Positions 14,457 through 21,806 are shown, counted from the first letter of the stretch. The stretch: 28,787 bases of DNA from Planctomycetia bacterium (GCA_005799205.1 SYHM01000138.1:1-28787); one strand, 5' to 3'. Numbers and translations are program-made. Notes: generated by a model from the sequence alone, not told the origin.

Positions 14457-15014
14457 TCACTCGGTCGTGTTGGGAGTCTTTTCGACCCACCGCCACAGCG
14501 TCAAATGCTGCGACTCTGAGGCCGAGGGCAGCAACTGAAAGTCGGATTCGGGATACCGCGCATCAAATGGGGTGGACCCACTGAACCGTCGAATCGGTGC
14601 CACGACAAGCATCGCAGGAACCCATGCGGGTTGAAGCGCCGCTTCTGCGACGAGCGAGTTGGGGGTCGACGTGCTCTCGAGTGCGGTGGCGTACGAGGGG
14701 TAGCATCCGCTGTCTCGCGCGATCCCTGCGGCAAGGTGCAGATTTCCGAGGTAGTTGGCGTTCGTCTCGACTTGCCCTCGTGCAACTTCAACAAGCACAA
14801 CCGGCCAATTGCGACGATCGAGTCCTGTGAGCGATGGCTCCTGCGGCGAGTTCACCACTGAGCTCGTCGCTGCACAGAGCGCCGGAAGCGGATCGGTGCC
14901 AAGGCCGATGAGTGTGTTCGTGTCGTTGCGGCATCCGCCAACAAAGACCGCAGCCGCTGCGGCAAGCGCCACCGTCAGATGCGCCGAGCCCGCACGAATG
15001 AACTCACTCTTCAA
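14457..15014 (-). CDS. Hypothetical lipoprotein
   Basis: A 185-residue protein whose only suitable start is TTG at 15014, overlapping the recX end by 11 nt. The signal sequence (KSEFIRAGSAHLTVALAAAA, then AVFVGGC) has a clear lipobox VGGC at C28, so the mature protein would be lipid-anchored and exported. The mature part begins RNDTNTLIGLGTDPLP. It contains ETNANYLGNLHLAAGIARDS and ends LTLWRWVEKTPNTTE, with no catalytic motif that I recognise. It lies between recX and the reductase gene, 20 nt before the latter's start. Function unknown. Confidence 0.78.
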   Translation of the reverse strand: MKSEFIRAGSAHLTVALAAAAAVFVGGCRNDTNTLIGLGTDPLPALCAATSSVVNSPQEPSLTGLDRRNWPVVLVEVARGQVETNANYLGNLHLAAGIARDSGCYPSYATALESTSTPNSLVAEAALQPAWVPAMLVVAPIRRFSGSTPFDARYPESDFQLLPSASESQHLTLWRWVEKTPNTTE

Positions 15015-15654
15015 GATCCCACCCCTCTGCGCGAAGCGCCTGTGAAACTACTTCGGTGTCCATGCCCCGGCGAGCAAGGCTCGTCGCAACTGCGTACGCA
15101 GTGCGCTTGCCGCGCTTCGCGATCGCCCTGCGCGCCAGCGCGAGCGCTTCGCGCATTGCGTGCGCACTACCTGCGACGCGTCGCGATTCACGAGCGGCGC
15201 GCGGGGCATCGATTCCTTCCGCCTCGAGAAGAATCTCGAGAGACTCCTGCGAAAGCCCACGCCGCTGCCGGGTCACGCTCTCGGCTCGAATCGCAGCATG
15301 TACATCATCGTTCAGCCATCCATCTGTCTTGAGTTCTGAGACGGTGCGCGAAACAACCGCGTCGTCGAAACCCTTGCGAGTCAGTCGGGCCGAGATCGTC
15401 GCGGCATTGTGACTGCTCCGTGCGAGGACTCCCATCGCAAACTCGCGGGCGTCGCGGTGAGTGACGAACTCGCGAACGCGCCGGGCGAGGGCCGCCGTCC
15501 AAGCGGCTCCCTCTCGCACGCGGAGTTCGGTCAGCGACTCGCGCGGAAGTCGCGCAACTGCACGGGTGGATCCCTCAAGAAACACCTTCGCCCACCGTGG
15601 GTCCTTGCCGTCACTTTCGAGGCGGTCGATGGTTGGAACGGCTCGCCGGGTCAT
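15004..15654 (-). CDS. recX: RecX family regulatory protein
   Basis: RecX proteins bind RecA filaments and limit strand exchange. This 216-residue protein has the repeated three-helix units: AREFAMGVLARSSHNAATIS with a following LTRKGFDDAVVSRTVSELK (about 70-110, the canonical R..LxxK.Y/F... type motif), then a second unit DGWLNDDVHAAIRAESVTRQ with RRGLSQESLEILLEAEG, and a third ending VATSLARRGMDTEVVSQAL. It starts with ATG overlapping the TPR stop (ATGA). recA is not in the window; RecX is often beside recA, so this is a displaced location. The assignment rests on pattern, not on a search. Confidence 0.85.
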   Translation of the reverse strand: MTRRAVPTIDRLESDGKDPRWAKVFLEGSTRAVARLPRESLTELRVREGAAWTAALARRVREFVTHRDAREFAMGVLARSSHNAATISARLTRKGFDDAVVSRTVSELKTDGWLNDDVHAAIRAESVTRQRRGLSQESLEILLEAEGIDAPRAARESRRVAGSAHAMREALALARRAIAKRGKRTAYAVATSLARRGMDTEVVSQALRAEGWDLEE

Positions 15655-15965
15655 GTCAACTCATCAAGAAACGAATTGATCTCACTCATGGCGTGCGAGT
15701 CTCCACACCCCCGCGCACGATCAAGTCCAGCGCGAAGCGACAGCACAGCTTCGTCGAGCCGATTGGCTTGTTGAAGCGCGCGGGCTTTGTGGTAGTAGGC
15801 GTAGCAGTAGTCAATGTCGACTTCAAGGGTCTTGTCGAACCAAGCAATCGCAGCGACCGTGTCGCCTGCCTTGAGGTACTCCTGTGCCATCCCGTAACGG
15901 CAAAATGCATCGCTCGGATCATCTTCGAGCATCTTCTGGAGCAACTCAATTCGCCCTTGACTCAT
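15651..15965 (-). CDS. Small TPR protein (first gene of six-gene minus operon)
   Basis: 104 residues, essentially two or three tetratricopeptide units: RIELLQKMLEDDPSDAFCRY (about 5-24), MAQEYLKAGDTVAAIAWFDK (26-45) and DYCYAYYHKARALQQANRLD (52-71), with the expected Gly/Ala/Tyr positions. TPRs mediate protein-protein contacts and no enzymatic domain is present. The ATG at 15965 is 6 nt from a TANNNT box (minus TACCGT). The stop overlaps the recX start. It is divergent from a lipoprotein gene across 36 nt. Confidence 0.88.
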   Translation of the reverse strand: MSQGRIELLQKMLEDDPSDAFCRYGMAQEYLKAGDTVAAIAWFDKTLEVDIDYCYAYYHKARALQQANRLDEAVLSLRAGLDRARGCGDSHAMSEINSFLDELT

Positions 15966-15971
15966 GCGCGC

Positions 15972-15994
15972 ACGGTACCACCCTGCGCTACCCT
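15972..15994. promoter_or_regulatory. Divergent -10 elements between TPR operon and lipoprotein gene
   Basis: Minus TACCGT (reading 15977 to 15972) ends 6 nt before ATG 15965. Plus TACCCT (15989-15994) ends 7 nt before ATG 16002. Here the two boxes are separate within a 36-nt intergenic space. Confidence 0.45.
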
Positions 15995-16001
15995 TTTGAA
16001 G

Positions 16002-17543
16002 ATGAAGTCGTGCGTCTCGTGTCTCATGAAGTCCTGTTCACTGCTCGGAGTCATGGCCAGCGCAGGGTGTCTCTCGGATTACACAGCCGTCGACACCACG
16101 GATCGACGCCCGAAGGAGTTGCAGGTGAGTCACTCCGTCGGGGGTACGCACTGGCGCACACTGGTTGCTGACGGCACTTGGTTCGCTCCGTACGGCAGCT
16201 CGCTGCTCTCGCTCGTTCCAGACACGGGCGCCAAACTCGATCAAATCACCTGCATGCCGGTGGGCAAGTCGGGCGCGCTCGTCGACCTGGTGCTCTTTCG
16301 AGGTGACTTGATCGGTGTCCTCGACCGAACAGCGGTAATTCGGATCGATAGGGCCAATCCTCGGGCGCTCATGGTGATCGAGAGCATCTCAGAACGGACT
16401 CTTGGAATCCGTCCTGAGAGCGTCTCGGTGGTCGGTGATGAGCTGTACGCAAGTGGACTCGGGGGCATCGTGCGTCTCGACACTGGTGAACGATTTCTTG
16501 CAGGCAGCGACGTGTGCGGTCGAGTCGTTCTCAGCGCGCACGGATTGGTGGCGACACGCAACCGCGAGATTGTTCGTCTCGACGATGGATCCACCATCGG
16601 GCGCGCAACGGACTTGCAACCTCTTGATTCGAATCGTGGCACACCGGGGTTGATCGCGTTTGTGTACCAGGGTCAAGAGAAGGCCCGAGTTGGCATCCTT
16701 GATGCCGACTTGCAAGAGGTGGCCGCCGAAGTCGTCTCTGGCACCGTCAGTCACCTCCGAGAGCTCGATGGGCGCCTGTGGGCGGTGACTCCAGCCGGAA
16801 TCACGACGTGGAAGATGTCGAGTGGTGCTCTCAGCGATGCGAGAGAGATACGAGTACGGGGGGCAATCGACATCGACATCGCCGACGAGAACACCTATGC
16901 AATCGCGGGCACTTTTGGGCGCTCGCTCTACCGCTTCGAGGCGGATCGGCGCGGACCCGCCGATGAGTTCTTCGCGGCAACGAGAGAGCCCGGCCGATTG
17001 CAACGGGTGCTCTCCGATGGACGGCGCGTCGTCGCTGGCAGTGATGAAGGGAATTGGCTCTACCTCTCAGGGGGCAGTTGTGAATTGAGCGCGAACCCGA
17101 TCGAGACGGTGAATCCACCGAGTTCGACGGTCATCGGTTCATTCGGCACGGCTTCGATCGAGGGGGCGGATCGAGACCAGTTCACGATTGAAAGTGCGTC
17201 GCGGGTGGTCATCGATGGAAAGGGGTTCCGGCAGGTGATTCAGATGCCGCAAGGGGCACACGCTCGAACACTCGCGCTCGTCGGCGATGACTTGTGGATC
17301 GGTCATGACGATGGGATCGATGTCTGGCGACTTGCGAACGCAACGATGACTCGCGTTGGTCGTGTGCGACTCCAAGGTCCAGTGACGAACATCTACCCAC
17401 GTCGCACGCTCGATGGCGCGACGTGGGTCAGCTTGTTTGGAGGGATGGGAGTTGCGATGTGGCACTCGGTCGATGTCGACCCAGTGGCAACTCCCGCCTC
17501 GGCGTCGACGACCCCAACGGCCGCGCCATCGGCCGCGAAGTAG
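16002..17543 (+). CDS. Lipoprotein, probable beta-propeller-like
   Basis: 513 residues from ATG 16002; a second in-frame ATG lies at 16026. The leader MKSCVSCLMKSCSLLGVMAS ends in a lipobox-like ASAGC at C23, so export and lipid anchoring are likely. The body is built of repeated short strands with a WxxxxxGI-type rhythm (VGDELYASGLGGIVRLD, DGRLWAVTPAGITTW, GDDLWIGHDDGIDVWRL) at roughly 40-50-residue spacing, as in seven- or eight-bladed propellers. No PQQ, WD40 or Kelch signature is certain. The C-terminus is a low-complexity Ala/Thr/Pro tail (TTPTAAPSAAK). It is convergent with nth 24 nt away. Function unknown; ligand or protein binding is plausible. Confidence 0.75.
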   Translation: MKSCVSCLMKSCSLLGVMASAGCLSDYTAVDTTDRRPKELQVSHSVGGTHWRTLVADGTWFAPYGSSLLSLVPDTGAKLDQITCMPVGKSGALVDLVLFRGDLIGVLDRTAVIRIDRANPRALMVIESISERTLGIRPESVSVVGDELYASGLGGIVRLDTGERFLAGSDVCGRVVLSAHGLVATRNREIVRLDDGSTIGRATDLQPLDSNRGTPGLIAFVYQGQEKARVGILDADLQEVAAEVVSGTVSHLRELDGRLWAVTPAGITTWKMSSGALSDAREIRVRGAIDIDIADENTYAIAGTFGRSLYRFEADRRGPADEFFAATREPGRLQRVLSDGRRVVAGSDEGNWLYLSGGSCELSANPIETVNPPSSTVIGSFGTASIEGADRDQFTIESASRVVIDGKGFRQVIQMPQGAHARTLALVGDDLWIGHDDGIDVWRLANATMTRVGRVRLQGPVTNIYPRRTLDGATWVSLFGGMGVAMWHSVDVDPVATPASASTTPTAAPSAAK

Positions 17544-17567
17544 GGCGCGAGCGGTTGAGGGTCAGGC

Positions 17568-18200
17568 TTACGCCTCCGAGCAAAAGCGCTGGCAAATGGA
17601 ATCGGTCGCGCACGTGTTGCCGCGGGCCTTGCACACCGCTCGGCCATGCGCGATGAGGAGGTGCGAGAGCCGACACCAATCCTTGCGTGCAAAAAGCCGC
17701 ATCAGGTCGCGCTCTATGGTGAGCGGCTCGCGATGTCGTGAGAGTCCAAGTCGCTGCGCGAGTCGCATCACATGCGTGTCAACGACGACCCCCTCATTCA
17801 GGCCGAACGCATTCCCAAGCACGACATTGGCAGTCTTGCGCGCGACACCACGCAGTTGCACGAGCGCCTCCATTGTGCTGGGAACCTTCGCGCCATGCTC
17901 GCGTTCGACTGACAGCATCGACTCATGAATTGCGCGTGCTTTCATTCTCCAGAAATTGATTCGTCTGACGAAGGGTTCAATCTCTGCGGGACTCGCTTTG
18001 GCGAAGGCGCGCACACTTGGATAGGCAGCAAAGAGCGCCGGAGTCGCTTGATTCACGGCCACATCCGTCGCCTGCGCAGAGAGGATCGTCGCGATCAGTA
18101 ACTCATGCGGTTTCGTCCAGTTGAGAGCGCAGTGCGCATCGGGATAGCGCGTTGACAACGCTCTCAAGAGTTTGCGCGCGCGCGTGTGATCAGCGTCCAC
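17568..18200 (-). CDS. nth: Endonuclease III (DNA glycosylase/AP lyase) with displaced Fe-S cysteines
   Basis: Base-excision-repair enzyme that removes oxidised pyrimidines. GTG 18200 gives 210 residues, equal to the usual length (E. coli 211); an upstream frame to 18278 would run across the divergent promoter. Seen are the helix-rich core with LLIATILSAQATD (34-46), the helix-hairpin-helix LRGVARKTANVVL (116-128) with catalytic Lys K122, and VVVDTHVMRLAQRLG with catalytic Asp D141. Four cysteines follow, C190, C197, C203 and C207. The spacing is C-x6-C-x5-C-x3-C, whereas the family standard is C-x6-C-x2-C-x5-C. The canonical third and fourth positions hold D200 and F206. It is otherwise intact and divergent from the TIM-barrel gene. 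Confidence 0.93.
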   Translation of the reverse strand: MDADHTRARKLLRALSTRYPDAHCALNWTKPHELLIATILSAQATDVAVNQATPALFAAYPSVRAFAKASPAEIEPFVRRINFWRMKARAIHESMLSVEREHGAKVPSTMEALVQLRGVARKTANVVLGNAFGLNEGVVVDTHVMRLAQRLGLSRHREPLTIERDLMRLFARKDWCRLSHLLIAHGRAVCKARGNTCATDSICQRFCSEA

Positions 18201-18207
18201 CCTGCAG

Positions 18208-18217
18208 ACGATACGCT
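18208..18217. promoter_or_regulatory. Overlapping divergent -10 elements, nth and TIM-barrel/acpS
   Basis: Minus TATCGT (reading 18213 to 18208) ends 7 nt before the nth GTG at 18200. Plus TACGCT (18212-18217) ends 6 nt before GTG 18224. They share T18212-A18213. The 23-nt gap leaves no room for leaders. Confidence 0.5.
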
Positions 18218-18223
18218 CACACT

Positions 18224-19009
18224 GTGCCGAATCCGATCGCAACGCAATTGCCGCCACTGGCGGCGACGATCGCCCCACTCGCGGGTGAGGTCACCGACGC
18301 GCTCGACGATCTCGTGCGAATGGGCTACCGAGCAGTGCAACTCTCAGCAACGCAGGTCGGAACTCGTCCACGCGATCTCGATGCCAGCGGTCGCCGTGGA
18401 CTGGCATCACACCTGCGACGCCTCGGATTGGTCTGCGCTGGATTCGATCTGTGGATTCCATCGTCGCACTTCGTCGACTCTGCATTCGTAGACCGAGCCA
18501 TTGACGCGGTCTCGCAGTGCACGACGCTCGCGGCATCGCTTGGTGGATGCCCCATCAGTCTCGTGCTTCCTGAGCGCACGGATGGCAACGATGGGCGACT
18601 GCGTGAGGTGCGCGATGCATTGAGTTCGTGTGCACAGCGTGATGGAGTGTGGATCGCGGATCATGGCATCGACGCAGCGACCGGTCGCGCCGGCATGGGT
18701 GGTGCCAGTGCACTCGGCATCGGCATTGACCCCCCAACAATTCTCGCCGCGGGGAGAGAATTGAACGAAGTCATTTCGAAGCGCGGTGCACAGATCGTCA
18801 GTGCCCGCATCGTCGACCTGCTGCGTTCAGGGATGCGCGGTCCTCCTGAGGAACCAGGGGAGTCGCGGCTCGATCTCCTTGCGTACGCCGCGGCGCTTGC
18901 CGTGATTCCACTACGAACCTCTCCCGTCGCCGATGCCAGGCAGTGGACCGACCCTCGACTCGGTCTGTCGCGCACACTCGAACGGTGGACTGCGGACCCG
19001 CGCGTATGA
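18224..19009 (+). CDS. Xylose-isomerase-like/AP endonuclease 2 superfamily TIM-barrel protein
   Basis: 261 residues from GTG 18224 (VPNPIATQLPP). Sequence pattern of the sugar-phosphate isomerase/epimerase superfamily: LDDLVRMGYRAVQLSATQV near the N-terminus, LASHLRRLGLVCAGFDLWIP, VDRAIDAVSQCTTLAASLGG, GVWIADHGIDAA and LLAYAAALAVIP. Typical members use metal-binding Glu/Asp/His at strand ends. Here the usual glutamates are not obvious, so catalysis is doubtful. It is too short, and too poor in the histidine set, for endonuclease IV. Its stop overlaps acpS (ATGA), and it is divergent from nth. Substrate unknown. Confidence 0.75.
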   Translation: MPNPIATQLPPLAATIAPLAGEVTDALDDLVRMGYRAVQLSATQVGTRPRDLDASGRRGLASHLRRLGLVCAGFDLWIPSSHFVDSAFVDRAIDAVSQCTTLAASLGGCPISLVLPERTDGNDGRLREVRDALSSCAQRDGVWIADHGIDAATGRAGMGGASALGIGIDPPTILAAGRELNEVISKRGAQIVSARIVDLLRSGMRGPPEEPGESRLDLLAYAAALAVIPLRTSPVADARQWTDPRLGLSRTLERWTADPRV

Positions 19010-19389
19010 ACGTCATCGCACATGGAATTGATCTCGTCGAAGTCGCTCGGATCGATGGGATGCTTGCCTCGCACGGAGAACGATTTCTCGAGCGTGTCTT
19101 TACACAGAACGAACGGGCCTACGCCAACGCTGGAGGGGTGCAGTGTTCGCAGCGGCTCAGCGCGCGGTTCGCCGCGAAGGAAGCTGTGCTGAAGGCACTC
19201 GGCACAGGGATGAGCACTGGTATGGCGTGGACGGACATCGAAGTGCGCACGGAAGCAAGCGGGGAACCTCGGCTCTTTCTCACTGGCGGGGCCGCGACCG
19301 CCGCGCAAGCGATGGGGATCACTCAGTGGCTGATCTCTCTCACTCACACTGGCGGACTTGCGATGGCGAGCGTGATCGCGCTGCGCTGA
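19006..19389 (+). CDS. acpS: Holo-[acyl-carrier-protein] synthase
   Basis: Transfers 4'-phosphopantetheine from CoA to acyl carrier protein. The 127 residues from ATG 19006 match the family (about 120-126). GIDLVEVARI (7-16) contains the Mg-binding D9. FTQNE (32-36) and RFAAKEAVLKALGTG (54-68), with E59 and K63, are the second half of the active site. The usual SLTHTGGLAMASVI-type ending (ISLSHTxxxAxAxV) is present near the C-terminus. It starts by ATGA overlap with the TIM-barrel gene. It acts in the same pathway as accBC, though at a distance. Confidence 0.96.
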   Translation: MNVIAHGIDLVEVARIDGMLASHGERFLERVFTQNERAYANAGGVQCSQRLSARFAAKEAVLKALGTGMSTGMAWTDIEVRTEASGEPRLFLTGGAATAAQAMGITQWLISLTHTGGLAMASVIALR

Positions 19390-19404
19390 GTCGCACAAGC
19401 CTGA

Positions 19405-19410
19405 TACCCT
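19405..19410 (+). promoter_or_regulatory. -10 element for the SPOR-like/small basic protein/aminotransferase unit
   Basis: TACCCT, preceded by GA, ends 6 nt before ATG 19417. It lies in the 27-nt gap after acpS. No -35 is seen. Confidence 0.45.
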
Positions 19411-19416
19411 TCGGCG

Positions 19417-20049
19417 ATGGCCAAGGGTGCGACCACGCTGTATGAAGCTCGACGCGCGCAAGATGGCGTGACGGCACTGCCTCACTCCGCCAGTCAGCGG
19501 GCACTGCGAATCCCAATCGGGTTCCTCATCATCCTCTTGGCGGTGGTGATCGCCCTCGTTGTCGTTGGGTACTACATCGGGTTTGGCGCTGGGTTCGACG
19601 CTGGAACTCAGTCCAAGCTTGACGCGAGTGAGGGGGTGGCTCGAACCGTTGATCCGCTCGTCGTCGTCACAGTGCCGCCGGTCAAAGCGCAATCCAATCA
19701 ATCGCTTGCGACATCGGCCGGGACCCCCCTCGCACCCCCTCCAGCAGGCGATCCTCGGCAGATTGGATTGAATTACATCATCATTGCCGATGTTCTCCCC
19801 CCAGAACGCGCGAGCGAAATGGTCGCGTATTGTCGAAGCCAAGGGCTTGATGCGATCAGCATTCCAAGGCATAATGCTCGGTCCCAAGTGATTGTCCTTC
19901 CCGGGTTCGGGTGGGAGGATCGTGAGGGAGCTCAAGTGAAGGCACTCGAGGCACAGATCAGAGCGGTCGGCGCAAAGTGGAAGGCGCTTGGTCGTGGCAA
20001 TGGTGACTTCCGCGATTTTTATCCGAAACTTTTCAAAGGTCAGTCATGA
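19417..20049 (+). CDS. Single-span membrane protein with a SPOR-like C-terminal domain
   Basis: 210 residues. A polar N-terminus (about 1-31) precedes one membrane span at about 32-58 (IPIGFLIILLAVVIALVVVG). A Pro/Ser/Ala linker follows. The C-terminal domain begins about 112 (RQIGLNYIIIADVLPPERAS) with EMVAYCRSQGLDAISIPRHN and VIVLPGFG. The pattern of strand, helix, strand around a repeated residue trace resembles SPOR domains, which bind denuded peptidoglycan. I recall the LNY...GFxxxxG, W-xx-G-xxxF-DFYP-type ending in planctomycete proteins. Its stop overlaps the small basic protein (ATGA). Function inferred only: a cell-wall or division role is possible. Confidence 0.7.
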   Translation: MAKGATTLYEARRAQDGVTALPHSASQRALRIPIGFLIILLAVVIALVVVGYYIGFGAGFDAGTQSKLDASEGVARTVDPLVVVTVPPVKAQSNQSLATSAGTPLAPPPAGDPRQIGLNYIIIADVLPPERASEMVAYCRSQGLDAISIPRHNARSQVIVLPGFGWEDREGAQVKALEAQIRAVGAKWKALGRGNGDFRDFYPKLFKGQS

Positions 20050-20330
20050 GCATCCATCCAAGTTTGAAATCAAAGTCTGGCGCCCTCAATCAACACCGCA
20101 ACGTGCTCACACGCACCGAACGCATCGCGAAACTGACCGAACTTGCGCTCTTCGACAATTCCAAGAACTCGGCACTCTGTCTGCCCAAGGTGCGATCGAT
20201 CAAGGCCGCCGTTGCCAAGAAGCCGAAGAAGGAAGCAGCTGCCGGCGCTGACGGTGCTGCTGCAGGTGATGCGAAGCCAGCGGCGAAGGCTGCAGGTGCA
20301 GCGAAGCCAGCGGGTGACAAGAAGAAATAA
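20046..20330 (+). CDS. Small basic protein of the PVC group with an Ala/Lys-rich tail
   Basis: 94 residues. The first half (MSIHPSLKSKSGALNQHRNV then LTRTERIAKLTELALFD) matches what I recall of a small basic protein found across Planctomycetes, Verrucomicrobia and Chlamydiae (the TIGR04137-type family, normally 60-70 residues and possibly ribosome-associated). LPKVRSIKAAV follows as the family's second motif. The last 35 residues are an Ala/Lys/Pro low-complexity tail ending GDKKK, like histone H1 or DNA-binding tails. It overlaps the SPOR-like gene by ATGA and is 2 nt before the aminotransferase gene. The tail makes it longer than typical. Function unknown; nucleic-acid or ribosome binding fits the charge. 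Confidence 0.78.
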   Translation: MSIHPSLKSKSGALNQHRNVLTRTERIAKLTELALFDNSKNSALCLPKVRSIKAAVAKKPKKEAAAGADGAAAGDAKPAAKAAGAAKPAGDKKK

Positions 20331-20332
20331 GG

Positions 20333-21502
20333 ATGGATTCCTCCCAGACTGCTGGGAAGCTCGACCTTGAACGACTCTTCACCCCACGGGTGAAGTCGAT
20401 CGATGCGTCTGGGATTCGTCGCGCATTCGAACTTGGTGCATCGATCCCGGACCCAATCAACCTTTCGATTGGTCAACCCGACTTTCCAGTCGACGAACGG
20501 GTCAAACGAGCAGCGATTCGAGCCATCGAAGGTGATCGCAACGGGTACTCGCTGACCCAAGGACTGCCAGACTTGCGACGCGCCATCTGGTCGCACCTTC
20601 AAAAAGAAGTGGGATGGACCGAGGGCAACGGGAAAGACCTCATCGTCACCTCTGGAACCACCGGAGCACTCGTGCTGGCAGTCCTCGCACTGATCGAAGC
20701 AGGGGATGAAGTGATCATGCCCGATCCATACTTCGTCGCCTACCCACAGTTTGCGAAGCTCGCTGGAGGTCGCGCGGTGCTCTGCGACACTTACCCCGAT
20801 TTTCGCATGACCGCTGAGCGCATTGCGCCGTTGATCACTGATCGAACCAAGATGGTGATCATCGACAGCCCGAGCAATCCTTGCGGAGTCGTGTTGAGTT
20901 CGAGCGAACTGAAGGCGATTGTTGACCTCTGCGAGTCTCGTGGCATCCTGCTGGTGTCGGATGAGATTTACGATGAGTTCACATTCCCCGAGGCGCTGGA
21001 CGGTGGGCGTTGCCCGAGCCCGGCACGAATGTCAACATCGCTCTTGCTCGTGCGCGGGTTTGGCAAGAGCTATGGATGCACTGGATGGCGGCTTGGATAC
21101 GGGGCAGGTCCAACACCTCTCATCCAACAGATGGCGAAGTTGCAGCAATACTTTTTTGTCTGCGCGCCGACTCCATTGCAGGCCGCCGCGATCGAGTGTT
21201 TTACAGTGGACCTCTCGCCGATCATCGCAAACTACGTTCGGCGGCGTGACATGGTGGTCGATGCGCTCGGCGCATTGACGAATGTGACCCCATCGCAGGG
21301 GGCGTTCTACTCCTTCATCGAGATTCCCAAGCGACTCGGGCTGACGGGGACACAGTTCGCCGAGCGTGCCGTTTCAGAACGTGTGATCGTGGTGCCTGGT
21401 GGCGTCTTCAGTTCACGCGACACACACATCCGAATCAGCTTCGCCGCTCCAGAAAGAAAACTCGCCGAAGGACTTGAGGTCCTTCGGCGAATGATGAGTT
21501 GA
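20333..21502 (+). CDS. PLP-dependent class I aminotransferase
   Basis: A 389-residue fold-type I aminotransferase of the aspartate/aromatic group. Seen are NLSIGQPDFP (43-52), NGYSLTQGLPDLR (70-82), TSGTTGALVLA (106-116), PDPYFVAYP (130-138), SPSNPCG (179-185, usually SPxNPTG), SDEIYDEF with D210 and Y213, and the Schiff-base lysine K245 in GFGKSYGCTGWRLGYG. A carboxylate-binding Arg lies in HIRISFA near the C-terminus. The substrate (aspartate, aromatic acid or alanine) cannot be fixed from sequence. Starts 2 nt after the small basic protein stop, so it is cotranscribed. An 11-bp perfect inverted repeat lies in its last codons. Confidence 0.93.
   Translation: MDSSQTAGKLDLERLFTPRVKSIDASGIRRAFELGASIPDPINLSIGQPDFPVDERVKRAAIRAIEGDRNGYSLTQGLPDLRRAIWSHLQKEVGWTEGNGKDLIVTSGTTGALVLAVLALIEAGDEVIMPDPYFVAYPQFAKLAGGRAVLCDTYPDFRMTAERIAPLITDRTKMVIIDSPSNPCGVVLSSSELKAIVDLCESRGILLVSDEIYDEFTFPEALDGGRCPSPARMSTSLLLVRGFGKSYGCTGWRLGYGAGPTPLIQQMAKLQQYFFVCAPTPLQAAAIECFTVDLSPIIANYVRRRDMVVDALGALTNVTPSQGAFYSFIEIPKRLGLTGTQFAERAVSERVIVVPGGVFSSRDTHIRISFAAPERKLAEGLEVLRRMMS
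21463..21489 (+). repeat. Perfect 11-bp inverted repeat inside the aminotransferase 3' end
   Basis: CGCCGAAGGAC (21463-21473), loop TTGAG, GTCCTTCGGCG (21479-21489). It codes for LAEGLEVLRR. No T tract follows, so it is not a standard terminator. A second small hairpin, GCGGT-TCTAGC-ACCGC (21512-21527), lies between the convergent stops. Confidence 0.85.
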
Positions 21503-21533
21503 GGTGGGGGCGCGGTTCTAGCACCGCACTCGT

Positions 21534-21758
21534 TCAGTCAGCTTTCTTCTTTTTCTTCGGGGCGCTCGGTGGAGCCTCTGACGTCGACTGCAACTTGCGA
21601 TTGTCATTAAAGGCATCGTCTGGCCCCTTCACCTTGTCCGCCTCGGCAACGGGAGGCTTCGGCTGAACTTTCGTGACCTTCCCCTGCGAGTCACCGCATC
21701 CAAGAACTCCTAGCCCAAGGATGACGCTCGTCGCACACAGGTATGTAATTTTCTTCAT
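21534..21758 (-). CDS. Small lipoprotein with a Lys-rich end (74 aa)
   Basis: From ATG 21758: MKKITYLCATSVILGLGVLG then C, a classical lipoprotein signal with lipobox VLGC at C21. An upstream frame exists but would run through a terminator hairpin and lacks sense. The mature part (GDSQGKVTKVQPKPPVAEAD...) is hydrophilic and ends PSAPKKKKKAD. No conserved domain is recognisable. Its convergent neighbour is the aminotransferase gene, 31 nt away. A promoter with recognisable -35 and -10 boxes precedes it. Function unknown. Confidence 0.75.
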   Translation of the reverse strand: MKKITYLCATSVILGLGVLGCGDSQGKVTKVQPKPPVAEADKVKGPDDAFNDNRKLQSTSEAPPSAPKKKKKAD

Positions 21759-21767
21759 GATGCGAGT

Positions 21768-21796
21768 ATTGAACGCATGGAGCGCTCGCGGGTCAA
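21768..21796 (-). promoter_or_regulatory. Sigma70-type promoter for the small lipoprotein
   Basis: Minus strand: TTGACC (rc of 21791-21796), a 17-nt spacer, TTCAAT (rc of 21768-21773), ending 9 nt before ATG 21758. It is the only candidate in the window with a -35 close to consensus and canonical spacing. The transcript would be nearly leaderless. Confidence 0.5.
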
Positions 21797-21806
21797 GTGA
21801 GGCGGC

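Noticed and set aside
18224..19009. Endonuclease IV (nfo)
   Set aside because: Superfamily and neighbour (nth) are suggestive, but the set of metal-binding His/Asp/Glu residues of endonuclease IV is not present.
18661..19935. A 424-codon minus-strand frame
   Set aside because: It runs antisense through the TIM-barrel, acpS and SPOR-like genes, all of which have clear family motifs. Long antisense frames are common in GC-rich DNA.
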